Below the pieces are notes generated by a model that was given only the letters and a program-made list of their open reading frames with translations, was not told the DNA's origin and made no database searches. From positions 143,971-207,970 of the forward strand of contig NZ_NAST01000002.1 in the NCBI RefSeq assembly GCF_002142215.1: a DNA stretch of 64,000 nt, in the 5' to 3' direction. Shown here piece by piece: positions 20,128-30,735 of the stretch. Both the position numbers and the translations under genes were made by a program. This DNA comes from Gilliamella sp. N-G2. Lineage in GTDB: Bacteria > Pseudomonadota > Gammaproteobacteria > Enterobacterales > Orbaceae. Position 1 is the stretch's first letter, and each line of letters begins with the position of its first letter.

Positions 20128-20434
20128 GATAGTTTCCTTCGTCTAATTAAGTTAAAAGTTACTTTTTGTATAGCTTAAAACATATTGAAGATAAAAATAA
20201 TCGTCGTGAAAGATATAACTAATTAATAAAACGTAAAATTTACAGCTTTAAAAAAATTGTTATCAAAGAAAGAAGAAAAATGATTAATACTTAGAACTGT
20301 GTGTAGCCATAGATGTATGTCTAAGTTATTACCAACAACCTTTCATACATATTAAGTGTAGTTTACAATTATTTTTTCAAATATTCTAGAAATTTTTAGT
20401 ACTGCTTAAGTGAAGATTTATATCATCATTTGCT
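20128..20434. other. Intergenic region, no gene seen
   Basis: About 300 bases between the glsB-like start and the lysC terminator. It is A/T-rich, has stops in every frame and holds no tRNA-like fold. The glsB-like promoter is presumably here, but I see no hexamer pair convincing enough to mark. Confidence 0.5.
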
Positions 20435-20458
20435 GGGAGCGATAATATAATCGCTCCC
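20435..20458 (-). terminator. Hairpin after lysC
   Basis: A 9-bp GC-rich stem (GGGAGCGAT and its complement) with a 6-base loop, 9 bases past the lysC stop. There is no T-run on the reverse strand, so it may act as an RNA-end stabiliser instead. Confidence 0.5.
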
Positions 20459-20467
20459 GTTAAGTCG

Positions 20468-21829
20468 TTATTCAAAAATAGTTTTGTGTAAAACTTTGAT
20501 CACATCTTCTGCATCATTACTTCTTGCTAGTAAGCAAAGATTATGCGTGCTAGCGCCATAACAACATAGACGAATAATGAAATCATCTAAAGCTCCGAAA
20601 ACTTCTTTCGCAATACCTTTAGTTGTGGTCAGATTATTACCAATTATAGCAATCAGCGCTAAATCTTCTTCAACTTCGACATGACAAACCGTTGATAACT
20701 CATCAAATAACGCTTTAGTTAATAAGCTATTGCCATTGGTATTTGTGCCTGTGGTATCAATGGTTAATGCAATGCTGACTTCAGAGGTTGTTACCAAATC
20801 GACCGAGATATTGTGTTTAGCCAATATAGTAAATACATTCGCTAAAAAGCCTTGAGCATGTAGCATATTTAAACTGGTTAAGGTTAATAATGTCTGTTGA
20901 CGACGAAGTGCTAATGCTCTGAACGAAGGTAATGATGACTTAATACTATGAGTATTATAGACAATAGTTCCTCCGTCTTGTGGTGCTTTGCTTGAGCCGA
21001 CAAATACCGGAATATTGCTACGCACAGCTGGTACTAGTGTTGCTGGATGTAAAACTTTAGCTCCAAAAGTGGCCATTTCAGCGGCTTCGGCAAAGGATAT
21101 TTCATCAATACGTTTTGCACCAGAGGTAATCCGAGGATCAGTGGTATAAATACCAGCAACATCGGTCCAGATATCAATTTGGGTAGCATTTAATGCTTCG
21201 CCAAGTAAAGCCGCTGTATAATCGCTTCCACCTCGGCCTAAGGTTGTGGTTTTACCTGAACTTTCACTGCCAATAAATCCTTGAGTAACCACGATAGTTT
21301 CTGGATTGAGGGATTTTAAATGTGCACAACAGAGTTGTTTGATTTCATCAATTTTTGGTACTGCTTTACCAAATTTATCATCGGTTCGCATTACTTTACG
21401 GACATCAAACCAAATGGCATTTTTTTGTTGATGTTTTAGTATTTCAACAAACAGTTTTGATGACATTATTTCACCATGGCTGACTAATTCATCGGTTAAC
21501 GCTGGTGAAGTCGCTAAACTTGCGGCTTCAGATAATGAAGCAATATTGACAATAATTTGGTCGATTTCAGTACGTAAAGCTTGATTTTCAGGTAGATTTT
21601 CTAAGATATTATATTGAATTGATTGAATTTTGGCGATGTGTTTTGCTCTGACATTAGCATCACGGCCTTCAGCTAATGCTACCAGTAAATTGGTTATACC
21701 TGCTGAGGCAGATAATACGACTACTTTGACATTAGGATTAGCTAGAACAATATTAGCACTGTTGACCATTGCTGGGTAATCTGCAACGCTAGTACCACCG
21801 AATTTAGCAATTATAAATGATGTTTCCAT
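20468..21829 (-). CDS. lysC: Lysine-sensitive aspartate kinase III
   Basis: This 453-residue enzyme phosphorylates aspartate at the head of the lysine, methionine, threonine and diaminopimelate pathway. The kinase domain (residues ~6-285) has KFGGTSVAD, VSHGEIMSS, TTLGRGGSDYTAALL and a FGAKVLHPAT segment. Two ACT domains follow and hold the lysine-feedback site, with the ITTSEVS-type segment seen here as VTTSEVSIAL. The sequence follows E. coli LysC closely, not ThrA or MetL, and has no homoserine dehydrogenase fusion. Transcripts begin with a lysine riboswitch, so both RNA and enzyme respond to lysine. Confidence 0.96.
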   Translation of the reverse strand: METSFIIAKFGGTSVADYPAMVNSANIVLANPNVKVVVLSASAGITNLLVALAEGRDANVRAKHIAKIQSIQYNILENLPENQALRTEIDQIIVNIASLSEAASLATSPALTDELVSHGEIMSSKLFVEILKHQQKNAIWFDVRKVMRTDDKFGKAVPKIDEIKQLCCAHLKSLNPETIVVTQGFIGSESSGKTTTLGRGGSDYTAALLGEALNATQIDIWTDVAGIYTTDPRITSGAKRIDEISFAEAAEMATFGAKVLHPATLVPAVRSNIPVFVGSSKAPQDGGTIVYNTHSIKSSLPSFRALALRRQQTLLTLTSLNMLHAQGFLANVFTILAKHNISVDLVTTSEVSIALTIDTTGTNTNGNSLLTKALFDELSTVCHVEVEEDLALIAIIGNNLTTTKGIAKEVFGALDDFIIRLCCYGASTHNLCLLARSNDAEDVIKVLHKTIFE

Positions 21830-21904
21830 GGATTCCTCATATTAAAAATTCTTATTTTTAACAGAGATAGAGCGGGCATGTCCTATTACAGCAAAAAATA
21901 CATA

Positions 21905-22072
21905 CCGTGAAGCGCTCCACCTGTTAGGGTGACAACCCAAGGGATTCAGCCCTTGTAGCCGATTCAATTGCTTTCTGGAATGACAATCAAACCTCGGCAT
22001 TACACCCCATTAATCATCTCTTTACGGCTCCAGTTCCTAAAATGATCTACCTGAGTAATGCGCCTCTTCTTT
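21905..22072 (-). promoter_or_regulatory. Lysine riboswitch (L box) upstream of lysC
   Basis: Read on the reverse strand, the leader starts AGAAGAGGCGC and then shows GGAGCC, GGGGTG, TGCCGAGG, TCGGCTACAAGGGCTG, AATCCCTTGGGTTGTCACC and GTGGAGCGCTTC in that order. These are the conserved core elements of the E. coli lysC leader, and the paired arms CCAAGGG/CCCTTGG type hold. About 75 bases remain between the aptamer and the lysC ATG. No strong terminator is obvious there, so control may be on translation start, as in E. coli. Confidence 0.95.
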
Positions 22073-22187
22073 TGTTTGTAATTTTGGTTACAAAATCAGT
22101 GTCATATAGGATTAACGATTTAACCAAGTGTGTCAATAGTTTAAATATTAAAAAAAATTATTGGTCTGGCTTAAAATAAACTGTTTT

Positions 22188-22646
22188 TTATAAGCTTCGC
22201 TCAAATAATTCAATAATAGTTTGATAGAGTTTCTTAACCGAACAATCTTTAGTCGGAGTGCTAAAAATCGTATCATCGCCGGCAATTGATCCTAAAATCC
22301 CTTCAGATTTACCAATTGAATCTAAAAGTCTAGCAATCAGTTGCGCAGCTCCCGGACTGGTACGAATAACCACCATTGAACTATTGTAATCGATGTCCAA
22401 TACTAAATTTTTTAAAGGACTACTTGTGGTTGGTACACTCATTTCGGCTGGTAAGCAATAAACCATTTCAGATTTTGCGTTGCGAGTTCTTACTGCCCCA
22501 AATTTGGTTAACATTCTGGATACTTTGGACTGATTTATATTATCAAATCCTTGTTCCTGTAAGGCCTGTACGATACCTATCTGAGAACTAAACTTTTCTT
22601 GTAATAACATTTCTTTAAAAGTTTTAGTGAGATCATTTTGTTTCAT
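22188..22646 (-). CDS. argR: Arginine repressor
   Basis: This 152-residue hexameric regulator represses arginine synthesis genes when arginine is bound and assists ColE1/cer-type Xer recombination in E. coli. The N-terminal winged helix (residues ~1-70) includes [20 protein letters not shown]. The C-terminal arginine-binding domain has the conserved [13 protein letters not shown] with the two arginine-contacting aspartates. The length is close to E. coli ArgR (156). Two ARG-box-like sites lie 165-200 bases upstream, suggesting autoregulation. Confidence 0.95.
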   Translation of the reverse strand: MKQNDLTKTFKEMLLQEKFSSQIGIVQALQEQGFDNINQSKVSRMLTKFGAVRTRNAKSEMVYCLPAEMSVPTTSSPLKNLVLDIDYNSSMVVIRTSPGAAQLIARLLDSIGKSEGILGSIAGDDTIFSTPTKDCSVKKLYQTIIELFERSL

Positions 22647-22812
22647 ACTATTCCTTTAAATTAAATTTATGACCAATTACGCCAATAGCGTTTATTAATC
22701 GTATTAACTAGTTATCTAAAATTATCTAATTATAATCTTAAATAATGTCATTATTGGCCATTAAGGTAATATTGCTATTATCAATCTTACCTGCACGGTT
22801 AAAACATTTATT

Positions 22813-22847
22813 TACATAATTATGCATGATGTTTGCATAAAATTAAA
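22813..22847 (-). promoter_or_regulatory. Two ARG-box-like sites upstream of argR
   Basis: TACATAATTATGCA (22813-22826) matches the ARG-box core TGAATAATTATTCA at 11 of 14 positions. A second site at 22834-22847, TGCATAAAATTAAA, matches its left half well and resembles the E. coli argR operator. The centres are exactly 21 bases apart, the usual spacing of paired ARG boxes. The second overlaps the end of mog. Autoregulation of argR is inferred. Confidence 0.55.
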
Positions 22848-23421
22848 GATTAGATTTGCTAGCATTTTTCGGTCGGAAAGCTTGAACAACATGATTATGA
22901 GTTTCGATATAAGGGCCATCTAATAAATCAATACAGTATGGAACACTGGCGAAGATACCTGTAACAATAGTATTTCCTTGATCATCTTTCACGCCTTCAA
23001 GGGTTTCTTTAATTGATTTAGGCCTGCCAGGTAAGTTTAAAATTAAACATTTTTTTCTAATGACACCGACTTGTCTAGATAAAATTGCTGTAGGAACAAA
23101 ATGCAAACTAATTTGCCGCATTTGTTCACCAAAACCTGGCATTAATCGATCAGCAATTGCTAAGGTTGCATTTGGTGTAACATCTCTAATTGCTGGCCCA
23201 GTACCGCCTGTGGTTAATATAAGGTGGCATTGCAACTTATCTACCAATTCGCATAAAGTTTCTTCAATGATTAGTTGTTCATCAGGAATAATACGTTGTT
23301 CAGTAATAAATGGTGTTTTTAAGGCTGTTTGTAACCATGATAACAATGCTGGAATACCCTCATCTCGATAAATACCTTGTGATGCTCTATCTGATACTGA
23401 AACCAAACCAATTTTGATCAT
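22843..23421 (-). CDS. mog: Molybdopterin adenylyltransferase
   Basis: This 192-residue enzyme adenylates molybdopterin before molybdenum insertion. It aligns end to end with E. coli Mog: VSVSDRASQGIYRDEG, the nucleotide-binding TTGGTGPAIRDVTP, and MPGFGEQMRQISLHFVPTAILSRQ. The segment LNLPGRPKSIKETLEG is also conserved. E. coli Mog functions as a trimer in the cytosol. A monocistronic gene here; its partner genes for cofactor synthesis are not in the window. Confidence 0.95.
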   Translation of the reverse strand: MIKIGLVSVSDRASQGIYRDEGIPALLSWLQTALKTPFITEQRIIPDEQLIIEETLCELVDKLQCHLILTTGGTGPAIRDVTPNATLAIADRLMPGFGEQMRQISLHFVPTAILSRQVGVIRKKCLILNLPGRPKSIKETLEGVKDDQGNTIVTGIFASVPYCIDLLDGPYIETHNHVVQAFRPKNASKSNL

Positions 23422-23571
23422 AACCTCTAATCCTTAATCTTATATTTATCTAATAATTATATTGTTAGCATTGATAATTGAATTATTCTAAAAATCATAA
23501 CAATATTGTCGATCGGCTAAACATGATATCATATTATATAAATAACAAATTAAGGAATTAGGATTCATTTT

Positions 23572-24510
23572 ATGTCATCAACGCCCGCACTAGAACTTAT
23601 AGAGCTTAAGAAAATATATAAAAATGGTGTAGAAGCATTAAAAGGAATTAACTTAACCGTACAAGCAGGGGATTTTTATGCCTTGCTTGGGCCAAATGGT
23701 GCAGGAAAATCAACCACCATTGGTATAATTAGTTCATTAGTTACTAAAACATCAGGTGAAGTTAAAATCTTTGGATATGACTTAGACACCGATGTGGTTA
23801 ATGCCAAAAGGCAATTAGGGCTTGTCCCTCAGGAGTTTAATTTTAACCAATTTGAAGAAGTACTCCAGATCGTTACCAATCAAGGTGGTTATTATGGTTT
23901 GCCTCGCAAATTAGCCTTACAACGAGCTGAAAAGTATCTACGTATTTTAGATTTGTGGGATAAAAGACATAGTCGAGCTAATATGTTATCAGGCGGAATG
24001 AAAAGACGACTAATGATCGCCAGAGCGCTGGTTCATGAACCAAAATTATTAATTCTAGATGAGCCTACCGCCGGGGTTGACATAGAATTACGTCGTTCTA
24101 TGTGGGAATTTCTCCGCAAAATTAATCAACAAGGTATTACTATTATATTAACCACTCACTATTTGGAAGAAGCCGAAATGCTCTGCCGTCATATCGGTAT
24201 TATTCAACATGGAGAATTAATCGCTAACTCATCAATGCGTGATCTGCTAGCAAAAAGTCAATCTGAAACAATCATCATTGATTTTGTACCAACAGCTACA
24301 CCAATCTCTCTTCAAGGTTATCATTATACCGAGGTCGAATCGGGCATGTTAGAAGTCAGTGTAGATAAACAACATGGATTAAATCAGTTGTTTGAACAAC
24401 TCAATCAACAAAACATAAAAGTAATTAGTGTTCGTAATAAAGCTAATCGATTAGAAGAATTATTTGTAGATTTGGTGCGCAATGATACTAAAGGAGCTAT
24501 TGATGAATAA
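23572..24510 (+). CDS. yadG: ABC-2 type transporter ATP-binding protein (YadG-like)
   Basis: A 312-residue ATPase with Walker A (GPNGAGKST, about residue 42), the signature LSGGMKRRLMIARAL, Walker B (KLLILDEPTAGVD) and the switch histidine in LTTHYLEEAE. A C-terminal extension follows. With the next gene it forms the two-component exporter known as YadGH in E. coli, of unknown substrate. Its stop overlaps the start of yadH, so translation is probably coupled. Confidence 0.9.
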   Translation: MSSTPALELIELKKIYKNGVEALKGINLTVQAGDFYALLGPNGAGKSTTIGIISSLVTKTSGEVKIFGYDLDTDVVNAKRQLGLVPQEFNFNQFEEVLQIVTNQGGYYGLPRKLALQRAEKYLRILDLWDKRHSRANMLSGGMKRRLMIARALVHEPKLLILDEPTAGVDIELRRSMWEFLRKINQQGITIILTTHYLEEAEMLCRHIGIIQHGELIANSSMRDLLAKSQSETIIIDFVPTATPISLQGYHYTEVESGMLEVSVDKQHGLNQLFEQLNQQNIKVISVRNKANRLEELFVDLVRNDTKGAIDE

Positions 24511-25273
24511 TTTATATTGGATTGCCTTAAAAAGTATTTGGCGTAAAGAAGTTACTCGATTTTTAAGAATTTGGCTGCAAACATTGATTCCTCCTGTTAT
24601 TACCATGTCACTCTATTTTATTATTTTTGGTAATCTAATCGGCTCACGTGTTGGTGACATGGGGGGCTTTAATTATATGGCATTTATTGTGCCCGGCCTA
24701 ATTATGATGTCGGTTATTACCAATTCATATACTAATGTCTGCTCTTCTTTTTTTAGTGCAAAATTCCAACGTAATATTGAGGAAATACTTGTTGCTCCGG
24801 TTCCAACTCATATTATTATTTGGGGATATGTAGGTGGCGGTGTCATGCGTGGCATATTGACAGGTATATTGGTCACAATTGTGTCGTTATTCTTTGTTCG
24901 ATACCAAGTTTATTCATGGCCATTTGTTATTTTTACCTTATTATTAACCTCAATTTTATTTTCCTTAGCCGGCTTGTTAAATGCCGTATTTGCAAAATCA
25001 TTTGATGATATAAGTATTATTCCTACCTTTGTATTAACACCGTTAACTTATTTAGGTGGAGTTTTTTATTCAATCACTATGTTACCCACTTTTTGGCAAT
25101 GGGTTTCTAAACTCAATCCAATTGTCTATATGATTAATGGCTTTCGTTATGGTTTTTTAGGCACTAGTGATGTCTCTTTAGTGATCACTTTTTCAATGCT
25201 GTTACTTTTTGTGGCTACTTTATATTTTATCGCGTGGCGAGTTATTGAAAGTGGAAGAGGGCTTAGGAGTTAG
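24503..25273 (+). CDS. yadH: ABC-2 type transporter permease (YadH-like)
   Basis: A 256-residue membrane protein with six hydrophobic segments and the ABC-2 permease motifs NLIGSRVGDMGGFNY, RNIEEILVAPVPTH and LTPLTYLGGVFYS. The C-terminus SGRGLRS matches E. coli YadH. I placed the start at 24503 because AAGGAG lies 6 bases upstream and the N-terminus MNNLYWIALKSIWRKE then matches the family; an in-frame ATG at 24482 is earlier but inside yadG. It overlaps the yadG stop by several bases. Confidence 0.9.
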   Translation: MNNLYWIALKSIWRKEVTRFLRIWLQTLIPPVITMSLYFIIFGNLIGSRVGDMGGFNYMAFIVPGLIMMSVITNSYTNVCSSFFSAKFQRNIEEILVAPVPTHIIIWGYVGGGVMRGILTGILVTIVSLFFVRYQVYSWPFVIFTLLLTSILFSLAGLLNAVFAKSFDDISIIPTFVLTPLTYLGGVFYSITMLPTFWQWVSKLNPIVYMINGFRYGFLGTSDVSLVITFSMLLLFVATLYFIAWRVIESGRGLRS

Positions 25274-25293
25274 ATTAATCTGAATAAAGCTAA

Positions 25294-25315
25294 ACCGCCG
25301 ACCAATGTCGGCGGT
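25294..25315. terminator. Convergent terminator between yadH and eda
   Basis: A perfect 9-bp GC-rich stem (ACCGCCGAC and its complement) has a CAAT loop. A-rich flanks give short T-runs for both strands. It lies 10 bases from the eda stop. Confidence 0.7.
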
Positions 25316-25325
25316 AAAGTAAAAC

Positions 25326-25964
25326 CTATTTTGCACCGGCAACGGCTTCTTTTGCCATTTCAGTAATTTTAGCAAAATCACCTTTAGCAATCGCATCAGT
25401 AGGGATAAACCAAGTTCCACCTACACAAAGGACATTATCAAGTGCTAAATAGTCACGATAGTTTTTCGGATTCACACCACCAGTTGGGCAGAATTTCATA
25501 TAACCACAAGGACCAGCGAACGCTTTTAACGCAGCAACCCCGCCATTTATTTCAGCTGGGAAGAATTTCAATGCTGTTAAGCCATATTCTTGGGCAGTTA
25601 ATAATTCTGAAATAGTTGCAATCCCAGGAATAACCGGCACAGTACCTTCAACTGCTGCTTTTAAAATAGAATCAGTAATACCCGGAGTGATGATAAATTC
25701 CACGCCTGCTTCAGTGGCTTGTTTAAGTTGCTCAACGCTGGTTACTGTACCTGCACCCACTACCGCCTCAGGTACTTCTTTAATAATTTTCTTAATTGCG
25801 TCAAGTGCACAAGCTGTTCTTAAAGTGACTTCAAGTACTTTTACACCGCCAGCAATTAACGCTTTAGCTAAAGGAACTGCATCTTCTAAACGCTCGATAA
25901 CAATAACCGGTACTACTGGACCCAATGTTAGAATATCTTCTGCGCTTTTTTTCCAATTTTTCAT
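25326..25964 (-). CDS. eda: KDPG/KHG aldolase
   Basis: This 212-residue TIM-barrel class I aldolase splits 2-keto-3-deoxy-6-phosphogluconate to pyruvate and glyceraldehyde 3-phosphate in the Entner-Doudoroff pathway. The Schiff-base lysine is K133 in LKFFPAE and the catalytic glutamate is E45 in VLEVTLRT. The phosphate site FCPTGGVNP is present. It resembles E. coli Eda throughout. edd is not adjacent, so it may serve hexuronate breakdown or a pathway encoded elsewhere. Confidence 0.96.
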   Translation of the reverse strand: MKNWKKSAEDILTLGPVVPVIVIERLEDAVPLAKALIAGGVKVLEVTLRTACALDAIKKIIKEVPEAVVGAGTVTSVEQLKQATEAGVEFIITPGITDSILKAAVEGTVPVIPGIATISELLTAQEYGLTALKFFPAEINGGVAALKAFAGPCGYMKFCPTGGVNPKNYRDYLALDNVLCVGGTWFIPTDAIAKGDFAKITEMAKEAVAGAK

Positions 25965-25999
25965 ATGTATTACCTATACTTTATTTACTTCTATACAGC

Positions 26000-26030
26000 A
26001 ATAAGCCCTCAAACTATAGAGGGCTTATTT
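26000..26030. terminator. Terminator hairpin downstream of accC
   Basis: An 11-bp stem (AATAAGCCCTC and its complement) has an 8-base loop and lies immediately beyond the accC stop. The T-run is better on the plus strand, so its direction is not certain. Confidence 0.65.
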
Positions 26031-27377
26031 TTACTCATAAATACCTAGTTTCTTCTCTAGATAGTGAATGTTGGTACCACCTTTTATGAAACCTTCATCA
26101 TTCAAAATTTCTAGATGAAGTTCAATATTGGTTTTTATACCATCAATAACCAGTTCTGCTAATGCATTTTTCATGCGAGCAATGGCAACTTCACGAGTTT
26201 CACCATAGGCGATTAATTTACCGATCATTGAATCATAATATGGTGGCACAGTATAACCAGCATATATATGTGATTCCCAACGAATACCAAATCCTCCCGG
26301 CGCATGGAAGCGACTAATTTTCCCCGGCGAAGGCATAAATGTTTTTGGATCTTCGGCATTAATTCGACACTCTATTGCATGACCTTTAATTTTAATATCA
26401 TTTTGATCAATTGATAAAGGTTGGCCTGCGGCAATCAAAATTTGCTCACGAATAAGATCAATACCGGTAACCATTTCAGTAACTGGATGTTCTACTTGAA
26501 TACGGGTATTCATTTCGATGAAATAAAATTCGCCATTTTCAAATAAAAATTCAAAAGTACCAGCACCACGATACCCGATTTCGATACAGGCATTAACACA
26601 ACGTTCACCAATGAATTTACGCATTTTTGGCGTAATACCAACTGCTGGCGCTTCTTCAAGGACTTTTTGGTGACGTCGTTGCATTGAACAATCACGTTCA
26701 CCCAAATAAACAGCATGACCTTGACCATCAGACAAAACCTGAATTTCGATATGACGAGGGTTTTCAAGGAATTTTTCCATGTAAACCATGTCATTATTAA
26801 ATGCAGTTTTGGCTTCAAGCTTAGTCATTTTGATTGATTGCTCAAGATCTTTTTCTTCTCGAACAATTCGCATGCCGCGACCGCCACCACCACCAGATGC
26901 TTTAATAATAACAGGATAACCAATTTTTTTCGCAATTTGCTTATTGGTCTCCATATTGCTACCCAGTGGACCATCAGAACCTGGAACACAAGGTACACCT
27001 GCTTTTTTCATCGCTTCAATAGCAGATACTTTGTCACCCATTAAGCGAATAGTATCTGGTTTTGGTCCAATAAATATAAAGCCGGAACGTTCAACTTGTT
27101 CAGCAAAATCTGCATTTTCTGATAAAAATCCATATCCAGGATGAATAGCTGCGGTGCCAGTTACTTCGGCGGCAGAGATTAATGCAGGGATATTGAGATA
27201 ACTTTTGGCAGAAGCTGCTGGACCTATACAAACGGTTTCGTCTGCAAGTAACACATGTTTCAAATCTTTATCTGCCGAAGAGTGAACAGCGACAGTTTTT
27301 ATTCCAAGTTCTTTACATGCTCTTAAAATGCGAAGAGCGATCTCTCCGCGGTTAGCAATAAGAATTTTATCAAGCAT
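26031..27377 (-). CDS. accC: Acetyl-CoA carboxylase, biotin carboxylase subunit
   Basis: This ATP-grasp enzyme (448 residues from this start) carboxylates biotin on AccB, the first step of fatty-acid synthesis. It shows the N-terminal [13 protein letters not shown], the glycine-rich ATP lid [12 protein letters not shown], the metal site [26 protein letters not shown] (partly quoted by family) and a C-terminal HAVECRIN-type segment reading [13 protein letters not shown] chose the ATG at 27377 ([10 protein letters not shown]), as in E. coli; a TTG two codons upstream is also open. It follows accB by 40 bases. Confidence 0.97.
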   Translation of the reverse strand: MLDKILIANRGEIALRILRACKELGIKTVAVHSSADKDLKHVLLADETVCIGPAASAKSYLNIPALISAAEVTGTAAIHPGYGFLSENADFAEQVERSGFIFIGPKPDTIRLMGDKVSAIEAMKKAGVPCVPGSDGPLGSNMETNKQIAKKIGYPVIIKASGGGGGRGMRIVREEKDLEQSIKMTKLEAKTAFNNDMVYMEKFLENPRHIEIQVLSDGQGHAVYLGERDCSMQRRHQKVLEEAPAVGITPKMRKFIGERCVNACIEIGYRGAGTFEFLFENGEFYFIEMNTRIQVEHPVTEMVTGIDLIREQILIAAGQPLSIDQNDIKIKGHAIECRINAEDPKTFMPSPGKISRFHAPGGFGIRWESHIYAGYTVPPYYDSMIGKLIAYGETREVAIARMKNALAELVIDGIKTNIELHLEILNDEGFIKGGTNIHYLEKKLGIYE

Positions 27378-27417
27378 ATTCAATCTCTTAATCGTTTAAG
27401 TTAATAAATAATTCTGA

Positions 27418-27873
27418 TTATTCAATAATGAATAGCGGTTGATCGAATTCAACTGGTTGACCATTTTCAACTAAAATAGCTTTAATAGTCCCTGCTTTTT
27501 CTGATTCAATTTGGTTCATCATTTTCATCGCTTCAACAATACAAAGCACATCACCAACATTTACAATTTGGCCGACTTCAACAAACGCTTTTGATTCAGG
27601 GCTTGGTGTACGATAAAACGTCCCCACCATTGGTGATTTAATCGTTGTACCACTATTGGTGTCTGCGATGACTTCTGCCTCAACTGTAGGCGCAACCGCT
27701 ACTACAGCAGGAGCTGGTTGTGGGATTTGAATATTTTGTACTGGAGCGGAGTAGTTTGATGCAGGTATTGAACGACTAATTCGAACTGATTCTTCACCTT
27801 CTGAAATTTCAAGCTCAGAAATGCCTGATTCTTCTACTAGTTCAATTAACTTTTTAATTTTGCGTATATCCAT
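27418..27873 (-). CDS. accB: Acetyl-CoA carboxylase, biotin carboxyl carrier protein
   Basis: A 151-residue protein. It begins [16 protein letters not shown], has a Pro/Ala-rich linker (~43-68) and ends in a biotinyl domain (~75-151) with the biotinylated lysine K117 in [10 protein letters not shown]. The thumb segment [11 protein letters not shown] typical of AccB is present. It forms an operon with accC, as in E. coli. Confidence 0.97.
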   Translation of the reverse strand: MDIRKIKKLIELVEESGISELEISEGEESVRISRSIPASNYSAPVQNIQIPQPAPAVVAVAPTVEAEVIADTNSGTTIKSPMVGTFYRTPSPESKAFVEVGQIVNVGDVLCIVEAMKMMNQIESEKAGTIKAILVENGQPVEFDQPLFIIE

Positions 27874-29289
<1,416 letters not shown>

Positions 29290-29405
29290 CTACGTATAAT
29301 ATTACTAACAAGTAACAAATATTTCATTTTTCCCGCCGACGTAGTCGGCGAAGTCATATCTTAAAATAGTTAAATTCTAGGTATATAACAGGTAAATATT
29401 TGGCA

Positions 29406-30248
29406 ATGAAATTACTTTTTTCTAAACGTTCTCCTCTGAGTGTTCAATTATTTATATCACTGGCACTCTCTTTGACGTTGATAGTACTAGATATTAATTA
29501 TCGTCCTTTTAAAGAGGTTCGTTATTATTTAGATACTATAATTTCACCGCTTTATTATGTTTCAAATGCACCAAAATCATCATTTGATTCTCTATATGAA
29601 ATGTCAAAAAAACAAGAAGCATTAGTTAATGAAAATGCTAGGCTGCAAGAAACATTAATTCAACAAAAAAGTAATCTACTATTACTTGAACATTTAAAGC
29701 ATGAAAACGATCGCTTAAGAGGGTTATTAGGTTCACCGTTAAGACACGATGAACATAAAATGGCTGCTCAAGTTTTATTAGCTGATACCGACCCATATGT
29801 TTACCAAGTTGTAATTAATAAAGGCAAAAATGACGGAGTATATGTTGGCCAACCAGTTGTAGATGAAAAAGGTATTGTTGGACAAATTTATCAAACCGCT
29901 CAATCAACTAGCCGAGCTATTTTAATTTGTGATTATCAACACGCAATTCCAGTTCAGGTATTAAGAAATGATATTTCCATGGTGGCTGTTGGTAATGGAT
30001 GCAGTAACGATTTAACGCTTGATTTTTTACCTAACAATGTTGATATCAAAGTGGGTGATGTTTTAGTCACTTCTGGACTTGATGGCCGCTTCCCAGAAGG
30101 TTATCCAGTAGCTGTTGTAAGTTCGGTTAAACTTGATATTAGTGATTCTACTCCTATTATTTCCGCTACGCCAACCGCAGATTTAAAGCGATTACGTTAT
30201 TTATTGTTATTATGGGGTGATCAAGGAGTAAAACATGATGGGAAATAA
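29406..30248 (+). CDS. mreC: Rod-shape-determining protein MreC
   Basis: A protein of about 280 residues with one N-terminal membrane helix (~12-30), a coiled coil (~65-105) and a beta-rich periplasmic domain containing the family segment NGCSNDLTLDFLP and GRFPEGYPVAVVSSV. It scaffolds the elongasome in the periplasm. It lacks the long proline-rich tail of E. coli MreC (367 residues). The ATG at 29406 matches the E. coli N-terminus; a TTG at 29400 has a better-spaced AGGT box and is an alternative. The gene overlaps mreD by 14 bases. Confidence 0.95.
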   Translation: MKLLFSKRSPLSVQLFISLALSLTLIVLDINYRPFKEVRYYLDTIISPLYYVSNAPKSSFDSLYEMSKKQEALVNENARLQETLIQQKSNLLLLEHLKHENDRLRGLLGSPLRHDEHKMAAQVLLADTDPYVYQVVINKGKNDGVYVGQPVVDEKGIVGQIYQTAQSTSRAILICDYQHAIPVQVLRNDISMVAVGNGCSNDLTLDFLPNNVDIKVGDVLVTSGLDGRFPEGYPVAVVSSVKLDISDSTPIISATPTADLKRLRYLLLLWGDQGVKHDGK

Positions 30249-30726
30249 TCGAACCAGCATAGTGGTTATTTGGTTAACATTGCTAATTGGTTTATGCATA
30301 CAAATCATACCTTGGTCAACTGAGTATAATATATTTAAACCACATTTATTAATGTTAATCATGGCTTATTGGTTAATTGCACTACCACACCGAATTGGTA
30401 TGGGCATGGCATTTTTATTAGGTATTGTTTTAGATTTGTTTTCGGGATCGCTATTAGGTATTCATGCATTTATACTTTCATGCATAGCTTATTTGCTAAT
30501 GTTTAAATTCCAGTTGATTCGCAATTTAGCATTATGGCAACAATCGATTATCATTTTTGCTGTTTCACTTTGTTATAATTCATTAGTATTTTTGTTTCAG
30601 GTTAGTATTTATCATACCATAACGATTTCACCTTTAATTTTAGTATCTAGTATTGTTGATGGGATATTATGGATAGTGATTTATCTATTCTTACGACTAA
30701 TAAGACGGAGCTTTGCTATCAATTAA
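30235..30726 (+). CDS. mreD: Rod-shape-determining membrane protein MreD
   Basis: A 163-residue inner-membrane protein with five or six hydrophobic helices and the family segment GMAFLLGIVLDLFSGSLLGIHAF (shortened here to its core LGIVLDLFSGSLLG). It links MreC to the membrane part of the elongasome. Two consecutive ATGs lie at 30235 and 30238. Nine bases separate it from rng; E. coli has the maf-type gene yhdE between them, which is absent here. Confidence 0.93.
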   Translation: MMGNNRTSIVVIWLTLLIGLCIQIIPWSTEYNIFKPHLLMLIMAYWLIALPHRIGMGMAFLLGIVLDLFSGSLLGIHAFILSCIAYLLMFKFQLIRNLALWQQSIIIFAVSLCYNSLVFLFQVSIYHTITISPLILVSSIVDGILWIVIYLFLRLIRRSFAIN

Positions 30727-30735
30727 GGAATCATT

